A stretch of DNA of 44,677 nucleotides, from positions 1 through 44,677 of the forward strand of contig JAFEGO010000088.1 in assembly GCA_018239845.1 (NCBI GenBank), in the 5' to 3' direction. Below the pieces are notes generated by a model. That model was not told where the DNA came from and did not search any database. It saw only the letters and a program-made list of their open reading frames with translations. Below are positions 24,933-33,729 of the stretch, piece after piece; the stretch's first letter is position 1, and every line of letters starts with the position of its first letter. This stretch comes from Verrucomicrobiota bacterium (GTDB taxonomy: Bacteria; Verrucomicrobiota; Verrucomicrobiia; Opitutales; Opitutaceae). Position numbers and translations under genes: made by a program.

Positions 24933-26222
24933 ATGGCCGAAAGTCAGATGAATGCCGACGTGATTGTCCTGGGCGCGGGGATCGCCGGGCTCGCCGCCGC
25001 GCACCGGCTCGCGCGCCGCGGGCGCAAGGTCCTCGTGCTCGAAGCCCGCGGGCGCGTGGGCGGGCGGATCCTCACGCAGGCCGCGCCGGGGTTGGTGGCG
25101 CCGATCGAGCTGGGGCCGGAATTTGTGCACGGGGGCGATGCCTTTCTGCGGGCCGCGCTGCGCCGCGCAAAGCTGCGGTTGAAACCCGCCCGCCACGACA
25201 TGTGGCGCCGTGGCCCCGACGGGCTCCAGCGGCAGGCGGCGTATTGGCAGGATATCACGCGCATGGCACAGGCCATCTCGGCGGGCACGGCGATGACATT
25301 CGCCGCGTGCCTGCGGCGGCAGAAGCATTGGACGCCGGAGGAGCGGAGCGGGCTGATCGAATTCGTCGAATCTTTCAACGCCGCCGAGGCCGACCGCATC
25401 AGTGCGCGCAGCGTGCGCGAAAGCCATGGCGGCCTTGAGGGCACGCAGTCGCGCACCATCAAGGGCTACCAGGTGCTGGCGGACTCTTTCGCGCATGAGC
25501 TGGCGAAGCTCGGCGGGGTAATCCAGCTGCGCACGGTGGTTACGCAGGTGAAGTGGCGCCGCGGTCAGGTCGAGGTCATGGCCGGTGGCCGGCGGTATCG
25601 CGGGGCGCAACTGGTCAGCACACTGCCCTTGGGCGTATGGCGGAGCGGCAGCGTGAAATTTGCGCCCCGGCTCAAGCCGAAGGAAAAACTCATGCGGCAG
25701 GTCGGCTGGGGGCAGGTGGCGCGGGTGACCTTCCGGTTTGCGGACGATTTTTGGCGCAGCGGCCTGGTGCCGGCGGCACTGTTGAAAGCCGGCCGCCCGG
25801 CGTTTGGTTTTTTCATCGGGATCGGCGAAGATTTCGAGACGTGGTGGGCGCCGTCGCCGACCGAGCCGCTGCTGGTGGGCTGGACGGGCCGGCCGCGGGT
25901 GAAAGCGCTGCTGAAACTGTCCGATGCGCAGATCAAGGCGCGGGCGTTGCGCTCGCTCGCGCGCCTCTGGCGGGTGCCGCTCGCGGAGCTGCGCGGCCGG
26001 CTGCGCGGCGCATGGACGCACAATTGGCTGCAGGATCCCTTCACGCGCGGCGCGTACAGCTATCCGTTGGCGGGGCGGGAAGAGGCGGGGCGGCGCCTGG
26101 GCGAACCGGTGGCGCACACCCTGTTCTTCGCCGGCGAGGCGACGGCGGACGAGGCCGCGACCGTGCACGGCGCGCTCTCCAGCGGCATCCGCGCCGCGGA
26201 CGAAATCCTCGCGCTCAAGTGA
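24933..26222 (+). CDS. FAD-dependent flavin monoamine oxidase family protein
   Basis: 429 residues. An N-terminal dinucleotide-binding motif VLGAGIAGLAAAHRLARRG (about 10-28) is followed by the LEARGRVGGRI signature of the amine-oxidase superfamily. The C-terminal FAD motif LFFAGEATADEAATVHGALS is followed by SGIRAADEIL. It oxidises an amine or related substrate with O2 and FAD; the substrate cannot be assigned. There is no signal peptide, so it is probably cytoplasmic. The start could be 24933 or 24948 (MNADVIVLG). Its stop overlaps the convergent ligase gene by 8 bases. Confidence 0.88.
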   Translation: MAESQMNADVIVLGAGIAGLAAAHRLARRGRKVLVLEARGRVGGRILTQAAPGLVAPIELGPEFVHGGDAFLRAALRRAKLRLKPARHDMWRRGPDGLQRQAAYWQDITRMAQAISAGTAMTFAACLRRQKHWTPEERSGLIEFVESFNAAEADRISARSVRESHGGLEGTQSRTIKGYQVLADSFAHELAKLGGVIQLRTVVTQVKWRRGQVEVMAGGRRYRGAQLVSTLPLGVWRSGSVKFAPRLKPKEKLMRQVGWGQVARVTFRFADDFWRSGLVPAALLKAGRPAFGFFIGIGEDFETWWAPSPTEPLLVGWTGRPRVKALLKLSDAQIKARALRSLARLWRVPLAELRGRLRGAWTHNWLQDPFTRGAYSYPLAGREEAGRRLGEPVAHTLFFAGEATADEAATVHGALSSGIRAADEILALK

Positions 26223-27204
26223 GCGCCGCGCCGGCCTCGCGTTTCACGGCGGTGGCGGCCTTGTCCTTCCGCAGGCCGAGGAAGACCGGCTGGCGCAACA
26301 GCCGCTCGGCGGTCCACTCGGCGAACTTGATCTGCGCCACCAACTGTGGTCGCAACCACGTGACGGTGCGCATCACCGCGGGCGTCATACCCGTGCCAAA
26401 GCGCGCCTGGCGCGGCAACGGCAGGTTCGCGAACGGACACTGCGCGCTCTTCAACCGGAGGAACCGCGCATGCAGTGTCGCCAACAGCTCCCGGTCGAAA
26501 CCAGAGCCCACCTTGCCGGCGTAGCGCAGGGTCCTGCCCTCGTAGTAGCCCACCAAAATCGCGCCGAAATGCTCGCGGCTGTGCTTGGGCGGGGTGAAGC
26601 CGCCGATGACGAACTCCTGCTCGTTAACGCGCTTCACCTTGAGCCAGGTACCCGAGCGCTGGCCGGGTTCGTAGCGCGAGCCGTGCTGCTTGAGCACCAT
26701 GCCTTCGAGGCCCTGCCGCCGGACGGTTTCGAAGAAGACGGCGGGCTCGACGGAGAAACTCGGCGACAATTTCAGCGTCGCGCGGTCACGGCCTACCAGC
26801 GCCTGCAACCGCTCCTGGCGCGTCTCGATGGGCTCGTCGAGGAGGGAGCGGCCGTTGAGCTGGAGGAGATCGAAGACATAGAACACGATCGGCGGGCGCT
26901 CGCCGAGGTCGCGGCCCTGCAGCGTTTGGAAATGGGTGTGGCCTTGGTCGTCCAGCGCGACGATCTCGCCGTCGAGCACGGCGGACTGGCATTTCAATTT
27001 GGCCAGCGCCGGCAGCAGCTCGGGGTAGTCGAGCGGCTTGTGGTTGCGCGACCAGAGCTCGGCCTGTTTGCCGTTGAGCAAGGCGAGGGCGCGGTAGCCG
27101 TCGAATTTGATTTCGCAGTGCCACCGGGCGTCCGGGTCGTGGGGGACGGCCGCGACGCCGAGGGCCTTCATCGGCGGGATGAACGTGGCTTTTTCGCGGG
27201 CCAT
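26215..27204 (-). CDS. ligD: ATP-dependent DNA ligase domain (LigD C-terminal part in a separate frame)
   Basis: 329 residues. Nucleotidyl-transferase motif I is EIKFDGYRAL with adenylated Lys33; VFDLLQLNG is motif III, EGMVLKQHGSRYEPG motif IV and WLKVKRV motif V. An OB-fold follows (FGAILVGYYEGRTLRYAGKV). It seals breaks in NHEJ with Ku. The frame begins at ATG 27204 inside the polymerase-phosphoesterase gene (37-base overlap), with no Shine-Dalgarno. One extra base in the A5 run on the coding strand (27190-27194) would fuse both frames into one LigD of about 816 residues. So this is either a coupled two-gene LigD or a single gene broken by a frameshift or sequencing error. Confidence 0.85.
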   Translation of the reverse strand: MAREKATFIPPMKALGVAAVPHDPDARWHCEIKFDGYRALALLNGKQAELWSRNHKPLDYPELLPALAKLKCQSAVLDGEIVALDDQGHTHFQTLQGRDLGERPPIVFYVFDLLQLNGRSLLDEPIETRQERLQALVGRDRATLKLSPSFSVEPAVFFETVRRQGLEGMVLKQHGSRYEPGQRSGTWLKVKRVNEQEFVIGGFTPPKHSREHFGAILVGYYEGRTLRYAGKVGSGFDRELLATLHARFLRLKSAQCPFANLPLPRQARFGTGMTPAVMRTVTWLRPQLVAQIKFAEWTAERLLRQPVFLGLRKDKAATAVKREAGAALT

Positions 27205-28664
27205 TGGGCGTCACGGTCGCGGGCGATGCCGGCCATCGAGCGCTGGCTGAGGACGGAGCGGTCCTCCTGCCGCGCGCTGACCGGCTTCGCCGAGGGTTGG
27301 GCTTTCACGATCAACCACACGGGCTTTTTCTCCTCCGAGCGGATGCGAAACAGGTGCCATTCGCCCCGGAGTTTTTTCCCGTGCAGGCGGAGCTTGAGGT
27401 CGCTCCCCGGGCGGCTGCCGGCGAGCAACTCGTAGGTGCCGAAGTCCCAGACCATCACGGTGCCGCCGCCGTACTGGCCCTCGGGGATGATACCCTCGAA
27501 CTTCATGTAATCGAGCGGATGGTCCTCCACCTCGAAGGCCGCGCGCTTCACGCCTGCCTCGGTCGAAAGGCCCTTGGGTACGGCCCAGGATTTGAGGACG
27601 CCGTCGCGCTCGAGGCGGAAATCGTAGTGCAGGTGCGAGGCGTCGTGCTTCTGGATGACGAATCGCGCGGTCGTCGCGCGCGCGGCGGCGCGGCCTTCTT
27701 TGGGCGGCGGCTCGCGGGTCACGGCGAAATCCCGTTTCTCCCGGTAAGCCTGCAAGGCCGGCTCGGCCCCGCTGGTGAAACGGCGCGGCAGCGATTGCTT
27801 TAGCGTGAGGGCCGGGGCAAAGAGATCGCCGCGTTTCGCCAGCCGGCGGAGCGCATCGGCCGGGGAAAAGAACAGCAGTTTTTCGCTCCGCCCTTTCAAG
27901 GCCTTCGTCAGCTCTTGCCAGGTGACGGGCATCGACACGTACGGCGCGTCGCGCTTCCCGCGCACGGAGTAAACGGCGACGGTGGTCTTCGAGGTGCCGT
28001 TCTGGCTCCAGTCGATGAATACCTTTTTCTTCCGCAGGTCCTTGGCCATGTCGCTCACGACAAGCCGGGGGAACTGCTGCGTGAGCAGCTCGGCCACGGC
28101 CTTGGCGAAGAGCGAGGTGGCGGCGTAGGTGACCGGCGTATTGAGCGGGACGTAGAGCTGCAGGCCCTTGGAGCCGGAAACCTTGGGCAGGGCGGTCAGG
28201 TCCAGCGGATCGAGGATCGCCTTCAGATGCAGGGCCACGCGGGCGCAGGTGAGGAGGTTGGCGCCCTCGCCGGGATCAAGGTCGAAGACCACGCTCGTGG
28301 GCCGCTGGAGACTGGCCGCGCGGTGCAGGAAGGCATGCAGTTCGATCGCGGCGAGGTTTGCGCACCAAGCGAGGGTGGAGGCGTCGTTGATGACGATATA
28401 GCGGGTCATGCCCGGCTGGGATTTGCGCGCCACGTCCGTCGTCTTGATCCACTCGGGCGCAAAATGCGGGACGTTCTTCTCATAAAACCGCTCGCCCGTG
28501 ACGCCGTCAGGAAAACGCACCAGCGTCATGGGCCGGTTGCGCAGGTGCGGCAGGATATACGGCGCGACATCGACGTAGTATTTCACCAGGTCGCCCTTGG
28601 TGAACCCGGTCTTGGGGAAAAAGATCTTCCCCAGGTTGGTGAACGAAAGCTTGCGGGTCGGCAT
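27168..28664 (-). CDS. ligD: LigD polymerase and 3'-phosphoesterase domains
   Basis: 498 residues. The primase-polymerase domain (about 1-290) has the catalytic acid pair in FDLDP (D128, D130) and a third Asp218 in FIDWSQNG, with nucleotide-site segment SGSKGLQLYVP. The phosphoesterase domain (about 333-460) has FVIQKHDASHLHYDFRLE (H340, H346, D348) and VEDHPLDY (H382). The order polymerase-phosphoesterase-ligase is that of mycobacterial LigD, not the Pseudomonas order. A good GGAGGG Shine-Dalgarno lies 8 bases before ATG 28664, and the gene follows ku by 18 bases. The last residues (PRSSRR) diverge exactly where the ligase frame takes over. Confidence 0.92.
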   Translation of the reverse strand: MPTRKLSFTNLGKIFFPKTGFTKGDLVKYYVDVAPYILPHLRNRPMTLVRFPDGVTGERFYEKNVPHFAPEWIKTTDVARKSQPGMTRYIVINDASTLAWCANLAAIELHAFLHRAASLQRPTSVVFDLDPGEGANLLTCARVALHLKAILDPLDLTALPKVSGSKGLQLYVPLNTPVTYAATSLFAKAVAELLTQQFPRLVVSDMAKDLRKKKVFIDWSQNGTSKTTVAVYSVRGKRDAPYVSMPVTWQELTKALKGRSEKLLFFSPADALRRLAKRGDLFAPALTLKQSLPRRFTSGAEPALQAYREKRDFAVTREPPPKEGRAAARATTARFVIQKHDASHLHYDFRLERDGVLKSWAVPKGLSTEAGVKRAAFEVEDHPLDYMKFEGIIPEGQYGGGTVMVWDFGTYELLAGSRPGSDLKLRLHGKKLRGEWHLFRIRSEEKKPVWLIVKAQPSAKPVSARQEDRSVLSQRSMAGIARDRDAQWPAKKPRSSRR

Positions 28665-28682
28665 GAGGATGCCCTCCGGGGC

Positions 28683-29516
28683 TCAGGCCACCTTGCGCCG
28701 TTTTTCCGGCGCGGCGCGACGCTTCGGGCGGTTGCGGTGGCCGCTCGCTTCCGCCAGGCTCTCGCGCAGCACGGCGGCGAGATCGATGACATTCGTCGCC
28801 CGCTTGATGCGCTCGTGGGCGGTGGGCAGGGTCTTGCCGCCGCTGGCCATTTTTTTGTCGATCAGTTTCATCAGGGCGGAGCGGTAGTCGTCGCGATAGC
28901 GCGAAGGATCCCACTTTTCCGTCATCTGGTCGATGAGGTTTCGCGCCATCTCCTGCTCGCGGGTCGAAGGGGCCTTCGCGGAGGGGAGCTTGATCGCCGC
29001 CGGCGCCAGCAGCTCGTTTTCGAAGCGCATCAGCTCCAGCACGAGCAGGGGCCCGTTGCACTTCACCGCCGCGAGATGCTGCCGCGTGCGGATCACGATC
29101 TTGGCGATGCCGGCCTTGTTCGTCGCGCACAGGACCTTTTGCAGCAGGGCGTAGGCGGTGGCACCGCCCTTGAGCGGTTCCATGAAGTAGGGTTTGTAGA
29201 AATAGACCGGGTTGATCTCCTCCAGGTCCACGAACTCGATGATGTCGATCGTATCCGTGGCCTCGAGATCGACGCGTTTGAAGTCCTCGTCCTTCAGGAC
29301 GACGAACTTCTCCTTCTCATACTCGTAGCCTTTCACAATCTGATCCCACGGCACTTCCTTGCCGTCGGTCTGGGCCACGCGCTTGTAGTTGACGGGGCTG
29401 AGGTCGGTGCGGCGGAGGAGACGGAACTTCAGCTCCTCAACGCGCGTGGCGTTGTGCAGGCCGACGGGGATGTTGACCAAGCCGAAGCTGATCGAGCCTT
29501 TCCAGATCGCGCGCAT
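28683..29516 (-). CDS. ku: Ku protein, non-homologous end joining
   Basis: 277 residues. Bacterial Ku binds broken DNA ends as a homodimeric ring and recruits LigD. Family features are the start MRAIWKGSISFGLVNIPVGL, then VNYKRVAQTDGKEVPWDQIV, ATDTIDIIEFVDLEEINPVY and the bridge-strand region with ALLQKVLCATNKAGIAKIVI. The C-terminus is Arg/Lys-rich (GHRNRPKRRAAPEKRRKV), as in bacterial Ku tails that bind DNA or LigD. It is first in the ku-ligD operon. The upstream gap to the beta-barrel gene contains that gene's terminator. Confidence 0.95.
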   Translation of the reverse strand: MRAIWKGSISFGLVNIPVGLHNATRVEELKFRLLRRTDLSPVNYKRVAQTDGKEVPWDQIVKGYEYEKEKFVVLKDEDFKRVDLEATDTIDIIEFVDLEEINPVYFYKPYFMEPLKGGATAYALLQKVLCATNKAGIAKIVIRTRQHLAAVKCNGPLLVLELMRFENELLAPAAIKLPSAKAPSTREQEMARNLIDQMTEKWDPSRYRDDYRSALMKLIDKKMASGGKTLPTAHERIKRATNVIDLAAVLRESLAEASGHRNRPKRRAAPEKRRKVA

Positions 29517-29522
29517 AAAATG

Positions 29523-29561
29523 AAAAACCCTGCCGAGGCTGATGGTGAGCGCTCGGCAGGG
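29523..29561 (-). terminator. Rho-independent terminator of the small beta-barrel gene
   Basis: A perfect 10-bp stem (29528-29537 with 29552-29561) with a 14-base loop, followed on the minus strand by five T (29523-29527). It lies 26 bases past the beta-barrel stop and just ahead of ku. Confidence 0.85.
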
Positions 29562-29587
29562 CGGTGGTGGCGGTCAAAAGGCGGGAC

Positions 29588-30139
29588 TTAGAAGCGGTAG
29601 CCGACGCCGACGCCCCAGCTCCACTGGCCGTCGTGGAACTGCGTGTCGAAGTTGTCGCCGTTGTCGAAGAACCAGCCGTACTCGACCGTGAGCTGCACGA
29701 AGGTGCGCGGCGTGACGTAGTATTTCGCGCCGGTCTCGAGGCCGGCCGTCCACGAATCATGCACGGCATCGCCGTAGATGCGGCCCGCATTCACGCCGAC
29801 GAAGGGACGCCACGCGCCGGTCGTGCCGAAGTGGCGGTCGTAGGCGAGGCGCGTCCAGCCATTCCAGCTCTGCGAACCGCCGTCGGGGTTCACATACATC
29901 ACGCTCTGGCGGAGGGACCAGAGGTTGTTCTCGGTGGTGTACTGGCCGAGACTCAGGTTGACGGAGCCGAAGCTGCTGTCGATTTCGGTGTTAGCGCCGC
30001 CGCCACCACCGATGGTGAACTCGCGGGTGTAGCCGGAATCGACGAAGCCACGGTCGGTCGTGGTCGCGGTGGTAGTCGGTGTGACTTGGGCGTAGGCCGC
30101 GGCGGCCAGCGCGAAGAATCCGATGATATATTTCTTCAT
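29588..30139 (-). CDS. Small outer-membrane beta-barrel protein
   Basis: 183 residues from ATG 30139. A signal peptide (MKKYIIGFFALAAAAYA, cleavage about residue 17) is followed by a short Thr-rich linker, then Gly/aromatic alternating strands ending in GVGVGYRF with terminal Phe, the usual signal for outer-membrane insertion. The size suits an eight-stranded OmpA/OmpX-like barrel. It has its own terminator, and the leader upstream contains a G/C palindrome (30255-30275). Function is not assignable; no enzymatic residues are evident. A longer frame upstream adds a non-signal-like leader and is rejected. Confidence 0.82.
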   Translation of the reverse strand: MKKYIIGFFALAAAAYAQVTPTTTATTTDRGFVDSGYTREFTIGGGGGANTEIDSSFGSVNLSLGQYTTENNLWSLRQSVMYVNPDGGSQSWNGWTRLAYDRHFGTTGAWRPFVGVNAGRIYGDAVHDSWTAGLETGAKYYVTPRTFVQLTVEYGWFFDNGDNFDTQFHDGQWSWGVGVGYRF

Positions 30140-30254
30140 GACAGGTGCTTTCTCTTGGTTTGGTTTAGGTTGTCTTGGACGCGTCAGGATAGACTGCGGG
30201 CGGAGTTGCTGCCATCGGGCGGATCCGGGCGGCACCCACCCGTCAAAACGCGGA

Positions 30255-30275
30255 GGGGGGATGGGGCATCCCCCC
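30255..30275. other. Perfect G/C palindrome between the lon unit and the beta-barrel gene
   Basis: GGGGGGATG (30255-30263) pairs with CATCCCCCC (30267-30275) around a GGG loop. On the minus strand a TTTT occurs 5 bases after it, so it may be a weak terminator for the lon transcript. It could equally be an operator for the beta-barrel gene 116 bases downstream. Other sequence in 30140-30327 shows no gene. Confidence 0.5.
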
Positions 30276-30327
30276 AGTGGCATGTCCAACATCCCGATAG
30301 GGTTGGAAATGCGGGGAGCTTTGGATC

Positions 30328-30564
30328 TCAAGCCGGTGGCGTGTGCTTTTTCGCGGTCTCGATCTGCTGCGGCGAAGCCGTGGTTGAGCGGGTGGGCGTG
30401 GGCTCGTCGGCCGCGGGTGCGCTGGGTCCGACAGGGCGGGTTTTTTTCTGCTCTTTGGTCGCAGGGGTGCGGCCGGTGGCTTCGGCCCGGCCGCGCACCA
30501 AGGCTACCACACTTAGAATGAGGACCGCAGTACCGAGCAAAATCACGAGGGCGTAGCCGTACAT
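30328..30564 (-). CDS. Small single-helix membrane protein downstream of lon
   Basis: 78 residues. One N-terminal membrane helix (ALVILLGTAVLILSVVALV, about 5-23) precedes a Pro/Thr/Lys-rich, probably disordered tail of about 55 residues. No family recognised. It begins 14 bases after the lon stop on the same strand, so it is likely part of the lon transcript. No Shine-Dalgarno is visible. It may be a membrane-anchored partner or simply a small hypothetical; coding status rests on the plausible helix and the spacing. Confidence 0.5.
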   Translation of the reverse strand: MYGYALVILLGTAVLILSVVALVRGRAEATGRTPATKEQKKTRPVGPSAPAADEPTPTRSTTASPQQIETAKKHTPPA

Positions 30565-30578
30565 GTGGGAGAGATAGC

Positions 30579-33026
30579 CTATTTTTTCGTTTTCACCATG
30601 GGGCCGGCGCCGGTGCCAGACATCGGAGAATGGCGCGCGGGGCGGGGGGCTTTCGGTTTTTGCGGCTGCAACGCGGCGGCGAGCACTTCGTCCACGGTGC
30701 TGACCAAAATGATCTTGAGCCGCTTCTTCACCTCCGCGGGCAGGTCGTAGAGGTCCTTCTCATTCAACTTGGGGATGATCACGGTGGGGATGCCGGCGCG
30801 GTGGGCGGCGAGGAGTTTTTCCTTCAATCCGCCGATGGGCAGGACCAGGCCGCGCAAGGTGATCTCGCCGGTCATGGCGATGTCGGGCCGCACCTTGTCG
30901 CCGCTGAAGAGGGAGGCGATGGCGGTGAGCAGGCCCACGCCGGCGGACGGGCCGTCCTTGGGGATTCCTCCGGCCGGCAGATGGATGTGCACATCATAGT
31001 TGCGCAGTTCCCCGGGCTTGATGTGGAGATGCTGCACCCGCGCGTGCACCAGGCTCAGCGCGGCTTGCGCGCTCTCGCGCATCACGCTGCCCAGCTGGCC
31101 CGTCATGAGGATGCCGCCCTTGCCCGGGAAGCGCAGGGCCTCGATGTGCATGATCTCGCCGCCCACCGGAGTCCACGCGAGGCCGGTCACGATGCCGGGC
31201 TTCGCCACGGTCAGGCGCGTCTCGCGGATGTAGCGCACGGGTCCGAGGATTTTCTCGACGGTCTCGGGTGCGATCGACGGATCGGGGTTTTTGCCCTCGG
31301 CCACGAGGGCGGCGAGGTAGCGGCAGACCGCGCCGATCATGCGCTCCAGGTTCCTGACGCCGGCCTCCCGCGTATAGTCCTCGATGATACGCCGGATGGC
31401 GCGGGCCTTGAATTTCACCTGGCCGGGCTTCAGGCCGTTTTCCGCCTGCTGCCGCGGGATCAGGTAGCGGCGGGCGATCTCCTGTTTTTCGCCGTCGGTG
31501 TAGCCGGGGATGCGGATGACCTCCAGGCGGTCGCGCAGCGCCCCGGGCACGTCGTCCATGAAATTGGCCGTGGCGATGAAGATCACCGGCGAGAGGTCGA
31601 GCGGCACGTCGAGGTAGCGGTCGAGGAAGGCGTGGTTCTGCCGCGGATCGAGCACCTCGAGCAGCGCGCTCGCGGGGTCGCCGGTCGAGTGCGCGCCGAG
31701 CTTGTCGATCTCGTCGAGCATCATCACGGGGTTGTTCACCCCGGCGCGGCGCAGCTCCTGCACGAGGCGGCCGGGCATGGCGCCGACGTAGGTGCGCCGG
31801 TGCCCGCGGATCTCGGCCTCGTCGTTGACCCCGCCAAGGCCGATGCGCGCGAACTTCCGGCCGAGCGCATCGGCAATCGACTGGCCGAGGCTCGTCTTGC
31901 CGACGCCGGGCGGGCCGGCGAGGCATAGGACCGGACCCTGCCGGGCGGGGTTGAGCTTGCAGACCGCGAGGAACTCGATGAGCCGGCGCTTCACCTTGTC
32001 CAAGTCGTAGTGGTCGCGGTCGAGGATCCGGCGCGCGCGGGCGAGGTCGAGGTTGTCCTTCGTCGCACGGTGCCAGGGCAGCTCGGCCAGCAGCTCCACG
32101 TAGGTGACGACGAGGGAGGATTCCCCGCTGCTGGCGGGGAGCCGCGACAGGCGGCGCAGCTCCCGCTCCGCCTGCACCATGACGGCCTCGGGAGGATTGG
32201 CCGCCTCGAGCCGGGTGCGCAGTTCCGCTGCCTGATGATCAACGCCGTCCTCGCCGAGCTCCTTATGAATCAGCCGGAGCTGCTCGCGCAGGTAGGCGCG
32301 GCGCTGGGCGGCGGTGAAATGCGCCGCGACGTCCTTGTCGATTTTGTCGCGCAGGTGCGCGATCTCGAGCTGGTCGGAGATGAGCACCAGCACGGCCCGC
32401 ACGCGCTGGCGCACATCGACGGTCTCCAGCAGTTCCTGCCGCTGCTCGCCGGTGATCGGCAGGCTCGCAGCGAGCAGGTCGGCCAGCTGGCCCGCGTCCT
32501 CCAGGCTTTTGATCAGATCCACGGTCAAGGGCGCGAGATCTGCGGCGGCCTTGGCGTACTCCAGTGCGTGTTCGCGCAGCTCCTGCACCGTCGCCTGCCA
32601 GGTGCGGTCATCGGCCTTGGGCTCGGGGGCGGCCAGCACCTCGATCTCCGCGCGGAGGAACGGGGTGGTCGCGACCTCGCGCTTCAGGGCAATGCGCTGG
32701 AGGACGCTGACGGTGGCCTGCAGCACGCCGGTGTCCCCGCGGCTGAGCTTCACGACGCTGGCCGCGACGCCGACCTTGGCCAGTCCGGAGAGGCCGTCCT
32801 TGTCGCCGGGGCCGGGCCGCCGGGTGAAGATGCCGACGATCCGGCCATGCGGTAATGTATCTTCCAATACGTGGCGCGCCGCCGGGTCGTCAATGGTCAG
32901 GATGACCACCAGACCGGGGAACAGCGCCGTCTTCCGGACCGTAAGGATGGCCAGCGTGTCCGGCAGGGCCTCCGCCGGGGCCGGCGGTTGCGACGCCAAC
33001 ATCGCGGGCGCGGGATCGGTGGCCAT
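30579..33026 (-). CDS. lon: ATP-dependent protease Lon (LonA type)
   Basis: 815 residues. N-terminal substrate-binding domain (about 22-215) and coiled region (about 220-320). AAA+ module with Walker A GPPGVGKT (371-378) and Walker [10 protein letters not shown] (434-442). C-terminal S16 protease domain with catalytic Ser694 in KDGPSAGV and Lys737 in PIGGLKEK, the same 43-residue spacing as E. coli. It degrades damaged and regulatory proteins in the cytoplasm. The hsp20 gene lies 24 bases upstream on the same strand and a small membrane protein lies downstream, so this looks like a heat or protein-damage operon. Many soil bacteria carry several lon genes, so this need not be the only copy. 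Confidence 0.95.
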   Translation of the reverse strand: MATDPAPAMLASQPPAPAEALPDTLAILTVRKTALFPGLVVILTIDDPAARHVLEDTLPHGRIVGIFTRRPGPGDKDGLSGLAKVGVAASVVKLSRGDTGVLQATVSVLQRIALKREVATTPFLRAEIEVLAAPEPKADDRTWQATVQELREHALEYAKAAADLAPLTVDLIKSLEDAGQLADLLAASLPITGEQRQELLETVDVRQRVRAVLVLISDQLEIAHLRDKIDKDVAAHFTAAQRRAYLREQLRLIHKELGEDGVDHQAAELRTRLEAANPPEAVMVQAERELRRLSRLPASSGESSLVVTYVELLAELPWHRATKDNLDLARARRILDRDHYDLDKVKRRLIEFLAVCKLNPARQGPVLCLAGPPGVGKTSLGQSIADALGRKFARIGLGGVNDEAEIRGHRRTYVGAMPGRLVQELRRAGVNNPVMMLDEIDKLGAHSTGDPASALLEVLDPRQNHAFLDRYLDVPLDLSPVIFIATANFMDDVPGALRDRLEVIRIPGYTDGEKQEIARRYLIPRQQAENGLKPGQVKFKARAIRRIIEDYTREAGVRNLERMIGAVCRYLAALVAEGKNPDPSIAPETVEKILGPVRYIRETRLTVAKPGIVTGLAWTPVGGEIMHIEALRFPGKGGILMTGQLGSVMRESAQAALSLVHARVQHLHIKPGELRNYDVHIHLPAGGIPKDGPSAGVGLLTAIASLFSGDKVRPDIAMTGEITLRGLVLPIGGLKEKLLAAHRAGIPTVIIPKLNEKDLYDLPAEVKKRLKIILVSTVDEVLAAALQPQKPKAPRPARHSPMSGTGAGPMVKTKK

Positions 33027-33050
33027 GGTCGGGAAGGCCTCCGGGCCGGG

Positions 33051-33461
33051 CTAGGCGAGCAGCGGGAGTTGGATGCGAAAGATGCCGTCGCGATGGTCCA
33101 CCGTCATCTGCGCGGGATCGACCTCCTGCGGCAGGTCCAGGACCCGTTCAAACGAGCCGTGATCGATTTCCAAGGCGAGCAGCTGGTTCAGCTCCGACGG
33201 GCGGCAATTCGGCTCCGGCGGCGGCCGCGTCCCGCGGATGATCAGCCGGTGAGGTTCCGCACGGATATCCATGGCCTTGCGGGATAGGCCGGCGGCATCG
33301 ACGAAGATTACAAACTGATCCGCGCAACGGTAGGCGTTGACCGCCGGCCGCCAGCCCGCCGCCAAGGCGAGGGAACTGGTATGAGTCTGCAGGATGGTGA
33401 TGCCGTCCCATTCGCGCTCGACGCTGGAAAAGGCGGTGACGATCGGTTCGGGCAGGCTCAT
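33051..33461 (-). CDS. Hsp20/alpha-crystallin family small heat-shock protein
   Basis: 136 residues. The alpha-crystallin domain spans about 40-134. It begins WRPAVNAYRCADQFVIFVDA, has the DAAGLSRKAMDIRAEPHRLI strand pair, and ends with FERVLDLPQEVDPAQMTVDH and GIFRIQLPL, the usual G-I/L-P closing strand. Such proteins hold unfolding proteins without ATP. The C-terminal extension with an I-x-I motif is almost absent, so oligomer size may be small. It is the first gene of the hsp20-lon unit. A cluster of GGGG/CCCC palindromes lies 40-80 bases upstream. Confidence 0.87.
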   Translation of the reverse strand: MSLPEPIVTAFSSVEREWDGITILQTHTSSLALAAGWRPAVNAYRCADQFVIFVDAAGLSRKAMDIRAEPHRLIIRGTRPPPEPNCRPSELNQLLALEIDHGSFERVLDLPQEVDPAQMTVDHRDGIFRIQLPLLA

Positions 33462-33500
33462 GCCGGAGCTTAGCTTGCTTTGCGGCGGCCCACCATCCGG

Positions 33501-33541
33501 CCCGGCACGGGGTGCCCCGTCGGGGAATTCCCCATGCCGGG
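33501..33541. promoter_or_regulatory. Nested G4/C4 palindromes in the hsp20-gspG divergent region
   Basis: Outer arms 33501-33512 and 33530-33541 pair with one mismatch. Inside are CGGGGTGCCCCG (33508-33519) and the perfect palindrome GGGGAATTCCCC (33522-33533). The block ends 40 bases from the hsp20 start, a natural operator position, and 188 bases from gspG. An AT-rich stretch follows (about 33579-33602) that may hold the gspG promoter. Binding protein unknown. Confidence 0.5.
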
Positions 33542-33729
33542 TGGGGTAGGGCGCGGATACGGCGGTGACCCGCGCAAGTAACTATAAAAAAGAGATTAAC
33601 ATCCCTTGGTTTCATCCCGTAAATGGCCGCGTCTGTCCGGCGACGGGCGAAAGCAGCCTTGCGCCGCAACCTTTTGCCTTTGCCTGCGTCTCGACATCTG
33701 AGGCCGGCGCCTCACCATCTTCCACCGCC

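Noticed and set aside
23859..26168. 769-codon minus-strand frame opposite the amine oxidase and the Q/N-rich gene
   Set aside because: Spans a terminator and two recognised plus-strand genes; the translation is Arg/Pro/Ala-rich with no recognisable domain.
27180..27204. Programmed -1 frameshift site in ligD
   Set aside because: The sequence is G AAA AAG in frame, which lacks the X-XXY-YYZ pattern for both tRNAs, and no strong downstream structure was obvious; an indel or coupled start is simpler, though not excluded.
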